Origin: Candidatus Heimdallarchaeota archaeon
Lineage (GTDB): Archaea; Asgardarchaeota; Heimdallarchaeia; Hodarchaeales; S146-22
Direction of reading: 5' to 3'
DNA: 7,560 nt
NCBI GenBank assembly: GCA_015520535.1
Contig: WAPZ01000019.1
Location: 1-7,560, forward strand
Translations under genes and position numbers: made by a program
Shown here: piece after piece, positions 4,644 to 7,560 of the stretch
Layout of the letters: each line of letters opens with the position of its first letter
How positions within the stretch are numbered: position 1 is the first letter of the stretch
Notes under the pieces: model-generated
Told to the model about the DNA's origin: nothing
The model's database searches: none
What the model saw: only the letters and a program-made list of their open reading frames with translations

Positions 4644-7539
4644 ACAATGGCTTTAAATATCCTCTTCTTATTCCCCATTTGTAGACTTCTGTAATCACAA
4701 AGAAAATTATCACAAAGGCAAGAATGATAACCCAATCCATAAGTGTAATAGGATCAATTCTAAATATAAAGCGTGTAAATGGGAAATACAGTACTATTAA
4801 GTGTAATATTACAGATAACACCACGGCACCAACCAAATACTTATTTTTTACAAGTTCCTTACTGAACAGACTGGTATCTTTGGTTCGGATGGTTAAAGCA
4901 ATCGTCATTTGAAGTAAGACGAGAGTTGTAAACGCTACACCACGTGCTTCAGCAAGTTTATGCTCGGACACCGTAGAAAATGGAGCTGGCATACCTAAGG
5001 AAAGCCAATATGCTATAATAGTTGCCATTGCGGTAAACAATCCGACGAAAGCAATGTAGATTAAAGTCCGCGCGGGAAGCAGACTTTCTTTTGGATCGCG
5101 TGGCTTGCGCTTCATCATATCATGTTCTGGCGGATCAACACCTAAAGCCAGAGCTGGTAAGCCATCCGTGACCAGATTAATCCACAAAAGTTGAATGGCA
5201 AGCAATGGTAAACCTAACCCTAAAAAGATTCCAATCAACATTGTGAGGACTTCACCGGAATTACACGCTAGCAAATACACGATAAACTTTTTCATATTGT
5301 CATAGATTTTTCGACCTTCCTCAATGGCATTTACAATGGTAGCAAAATTATCGTCCGCTAAAATCATATCAGCTGACTCGCGCGCCACGTCAGTCCCTGT
5401 AATTCCCATAGCAACTCCAATATCGGCTTTTTTAAGTGCAGGTGCATCGTTCACCCCATCTCCCGTCATTGCTACAATGTGTCCCTCTGATTTTAATGCG
5501 GTGACAATATGTAATTTATGCTCTGGCGTTACACGTGCAAAGATGTTTTTAGTTCGAACCATGTCTATAAAACGTTCGTCATCTACATTTTTTAGTTCGG
5601 CACCCTCAACCGCAACTTCGTTTGTTGGACTTTCAGAGTTAACTAAACCTATCTGTTTTCCTATTGTTACCGCCGTAGACTTATGATCGCCAGTTATCAT
5701 TAGTATGCGTATACCGGCAGATTTGCACTTAGCTATCGCTATTGGAACCTCTTTTCTTGGGGGATCAATAATTGCGACAAAACCCAAGAAGATAAGTTCC
5801 GATTCAAAAAAGGGAATAAGTGTTTCATCGTTCGTCAGCGAAAATTTTTGGACAAGTTGTTCTTCGGATTTTAAGGGTTTATATGCAATTGCTAATAAGC
5901 GATAGCCTCTTGAAGCAAAGTTTTCAAAGTTTTCTAAGAGTTTTTGGCGTACCAACTCTGTCATTTCAATAACATTTCCACTAACATCCATATAGTGGGA
6001 ACAAAAGAATTTATCTTCTGTACTTTTACCAAGAAGGACCTCTGGCGCTCCTTTTGTAAATACATAGAAAATCTTTTCTTTTGTATCTGTAACTTTAGGG
6101 TTCGTGAGGGAATTTTTGACGATAACGGTCATTCTTTTCCTTTTTGAATCAAAAGGGATCTCTGCAACGCGTTCATATTCTTGAACAATGTTCTGCACGG
6201 AATATTGAAGTTTTTCCGCAGCAATAAGCAAAGAAATTTCGGTAGGATCACCCAGCATAGTTTTAATTTTTTTATTTGAATATTCTTGATCGATCTGAAG
6301 AATTGCATTGTTGCATACTACACCGGCCCTTAAAAGTATATCGAGTGTATGCGGTGGCTTTTCTATTTTTACACCATTTAGTTGAAGTTCACCTTCTAAA
6401 TCCTTTGCACCACCGCTTAAATCATATTCAGCGAACTCCCATTTCCCATTGTCCTTGTTGATATTGTCTAAAAGGACAATTTTTCGAACGGTCATTGCAT
6501 TTTCAGTCAGCGTGCCAGTTTTATCTGTACAGATAGTATCACAACTCCCTAAGGTTTCGACTGCCGGTAATCTCTTTACCAGTGCATTACGTGAAGCCAT
6601 TCTTTGCACTCCTATAGCCAACGCGAGTGTGACCACAGCAGGAAGCCCTTCCGGGATGGCTGCCACTGCCAAACCAACTGAAGCGATAAACAGTTCTTCT
6701 ATATTGGTTTTTAACAGAAGATAACCGAATACAAAAATTATTGCGCTAATGATTAGAATACCAATACCTAGTTTTTGTCCAAAATCTGACAATTGTCGTT
6801 GTAATGGTGTGTCTTCCTGTTTTTGTTCACTTATATATCTAGCAATCTTTCCAAACTCAGTTGAGAGCCCAGTTGCTGTGACAACAAAGATACCACCTCC
6901 CCCAACAACAGTTGTTCCCATATAAACCATATTTTTACGATCAGCCAAGGGTGTGGCTTCAGAAAAGACGGAACTGAAATTTTTATTCACAGCCATCGAT
7001 TCACCGGTTAAGGATGATTCATCAACGCGTAACGAATAACTAGAAATTAATCGGCCATCTGCTGGTATTTTATCACCCATCTCTATTTTCACGATGTCAC
7101 CGGGAACTAATTCACGACTCGGAATTCGTTCCCAACTTTTATTCCTTAAAACAACAGCTTGCGGGCTAGTCATTCTTTTAAGCGCTTTTACAGCTTTTTC
7201 GGCACGATATTCTTGAATAAAGCCTAAAATGGCATTCAATATGACGATGACGGAAATAGCAATGGCATCAATAAAATACTCGGTCGACTCTTCACCACGC
7301 TGCAGCAAGCCTAAAATAGCACTAATTACAACCGCAGCTAATAAAATTATAACTAGTGCATCTTTGAACTGCGATAAAAATAAAATAATCGGTGATGTTC
7401 CTTCTTCTAGTACAATCTCGTTAAAACCATATTTTTCTCTTCTTTTTTGAACTTCTTCTGAGTTTAAGCCTTCTACGATCGACGTACCCAATTTACTAAC
7501 CGCTTGATCTGCGGTCAAACTGTGCCAATGCGTTTCCAT
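4636..7539 (-). CDS. Calcium-transporting-type P-type ATPase (P2A/P2B)
   Basis: This is a full-length cation pump that uses ATP to move Ca2+ (or a related cation) across the cell membrane. Numbered from ATG 7539 (967 aa), it has an N-terminal cation-ATPase domain and about ten membrane helices: M1-M2 near 52-80 and 90-110, M3-M4 255-310, M5-M6 752-798, M7-M10 825-950. TGES at 178-181 marks the actuator domain, PEGLP with E297 is in M4, and the phosphorylated D339 lies in DKTGTLT. KGAPE (496-500) lies in the nucleotide domain, DPPR is at 592-595, and TGDGVND is at 692-698. Cation ligands N760 and E763 (M5) and N788, T791 and D792 (M6) match SERCA, but Q877 in M8 replaces SERCA E908. There is no heavy-metal domain or calmodulin-like tail. 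The start at ATG 7539 is chosen because GGTGA lies 6 nt upstream; a TTG at 7545 falls inside that leader. Family assignment is secure; Ca2+ is the likely but unproven substrate. Confidence 0.95.
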   Translation of the reverse strand: METHWHSLTADQAVSKLGTSIVEGLNSEEVQKRREKYGFNEIVLEEGTSPIILFLSQFKDALVIILLAAVVISAILGLLQRGEESTEYFIDAIAISVIVILNAILGFIQEYRAEKAVKALKRMTSPQAVVLRNKSWERIPSRELVPGDIVKIEMGDKIPADGRLISSYSLRVDESSLTGESMAVNKNFSSVFSEATPLADRKNMVYMGTTVVGGGGIFVVTATGLSTEFGKIARYISEQKQEDTPLQRQLSDFGQKLGIGILIISAIIFVFGYLLLKTNIEELFIASVGLAVAAIPEGLPAVVTLALAIGVQRMASRNALVKRLPAVETLGSCDTICTDKTGTLTENAMTVRKIVLLDNINKDNGKWEFAEYDLSGGAKDLEGELQLNGVKIEKPPHTLDILLRAGVVCNNAILQIDQEYSNKKIKTMLGDPTEISLLIAAEKLQYSVQNIVQEYERVAEIPFDSKRKRMTVIVKNSLTNPKVTDTKEKIFYVFTKGAPEVLLGKSTEDKFFCSHYMDVSGNVIEMTELVRQKLLENFENFASRGYRLLAIAYKPLKSEEQLVQKFSLTNDETLIPFFESELIFLGFVAIIDPPRKEVPIAIAKCKSAGIRILMITGDHKSTAVTIGKQIGLVNSESPTNEVAVEGAELKNVDDERFIDMVRTKNIFARVTPEHKLHIVTALKSEGHIVAMTGDGVNDAPALKKADIGVAMGITGTDVARESADMILADDNFATIVNAIEEGRKIYDNMKKFIVYLLACNSGEVLTMLIGIFLGLGLPLLAIQLLWINLVTDGLPALALGVDPPEHDMMKRKPRDPKESLLPARTLIYIAFVGLFTAMATIIAYWLSLGMPAPFSTVSEHKLAEARGVAFTTLVLLQMTIALTIRTKDTSLFSKELVKNKYLVGAVVLSVILHLIVLYFPFTRFIFRIDPITLMDWVIILAFVIIFFVITEVYKWGIRRGYLKPLSA

Positions 7540-7545
7540 ACCCAA

Positions 7546-7550
7546 TCACC
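7546..7550 (-). promoter_or_regulatory. GGTGA ribosome-binding site of the P-type ATPase
   Basis: The minus strand reads GGTGA 6 nt before the ATG at 7539. This fixes the start and makes the upstream in-frame TTG unlikely. An A/T run (TTTTTTAAA) sits just upstream, but the window ends before a promoter can be judged. Confidence 0.75.
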
Positions 7551-7560
7551 TTTAAAAAAG

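Noticed and set aside
5324..5686. 120-aa plus-strand ORF
   Set aside because: It is antisense to the conserved P domain of the P-type ATPase and has Ser/Ala/Thr-rich composition typical of a shadow frame.
1..7560. CRISPR array, insertion sequence, integrase site or rRNA
   Set aside because: No regularly spaced repeats, terminal inverted repeats with a transposase, or rRNA-like stretches were seen on either strand.

Overview
The window looks archaeal. Several genes start with an ATG placed 5-10 nt after a GGTGA Shine-Dalgarno core. A TATA-like box sits at the right distance upstream of the divergent promoter region, and genes end in long T-rich tracts. By eye the DNA is AT-rich. The gene content (a CDP-alcohol phosphatidyltransferase, a LicC-type nucleotidyltransferase, a tiny C2H2 zinc-finger protein) fits an uncultivated archaeal lineage. 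I cannot place it further from sequence alone; an Asgard or related genome is possible but only a guess.

Layout, left to right: (1) a possible 3' tail of an upstream gene overlaps the start of a plus-strand, membrane CDP-alcohol phosphatidyltransferase (38-706). (2) A minus-strand three-gene cluster is read from about 3890 down to 729: a 105-aa C2H2 zinc-finger protein, a 651-aa SMC/Rad50-like ATPase with a two-CxxC zinc ribbon in the middle of its coiled coil, and a soluble LicC-like nucleotidyltransferase. The last of these converges on the phosphatidyltransferase with only 22 bp between stop codons. (3) A divergent, AT-rich promoter region of about 200 bp (3868-4075) holds inverted repeats. 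(4) A small unrecognised, charge-segregated 98-aa protein is read on the plus strand (4076-4372). (5) A 263-bp convergent spacer carries T-rich terminators for both sides. (6) A complete type IIA/B P-type calcium-pump-like ATPase is read on the minus strand (7539-4636).

How the genes may work together: the nucleotidyltransferase and the phosphatidyltransferase are the two enzyme types needed to activate a polar headgroup or alcohol phosphate and then transfer it through a CDP intermediate, so they may form one pathway although convergently transcribed. The C2H2 protein and the SMC-like ATPase are adjacent, co-oriented and both carry zinc motifs, so they are the best candidate for an undescribed two-component unit. 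The ATPase has strongly altered ABC motifs, so it may not work like ordinary Rad50/SMC proteins. The P-type ATPase is a housekeeping-type cation pump with no evident functional link to the rest.
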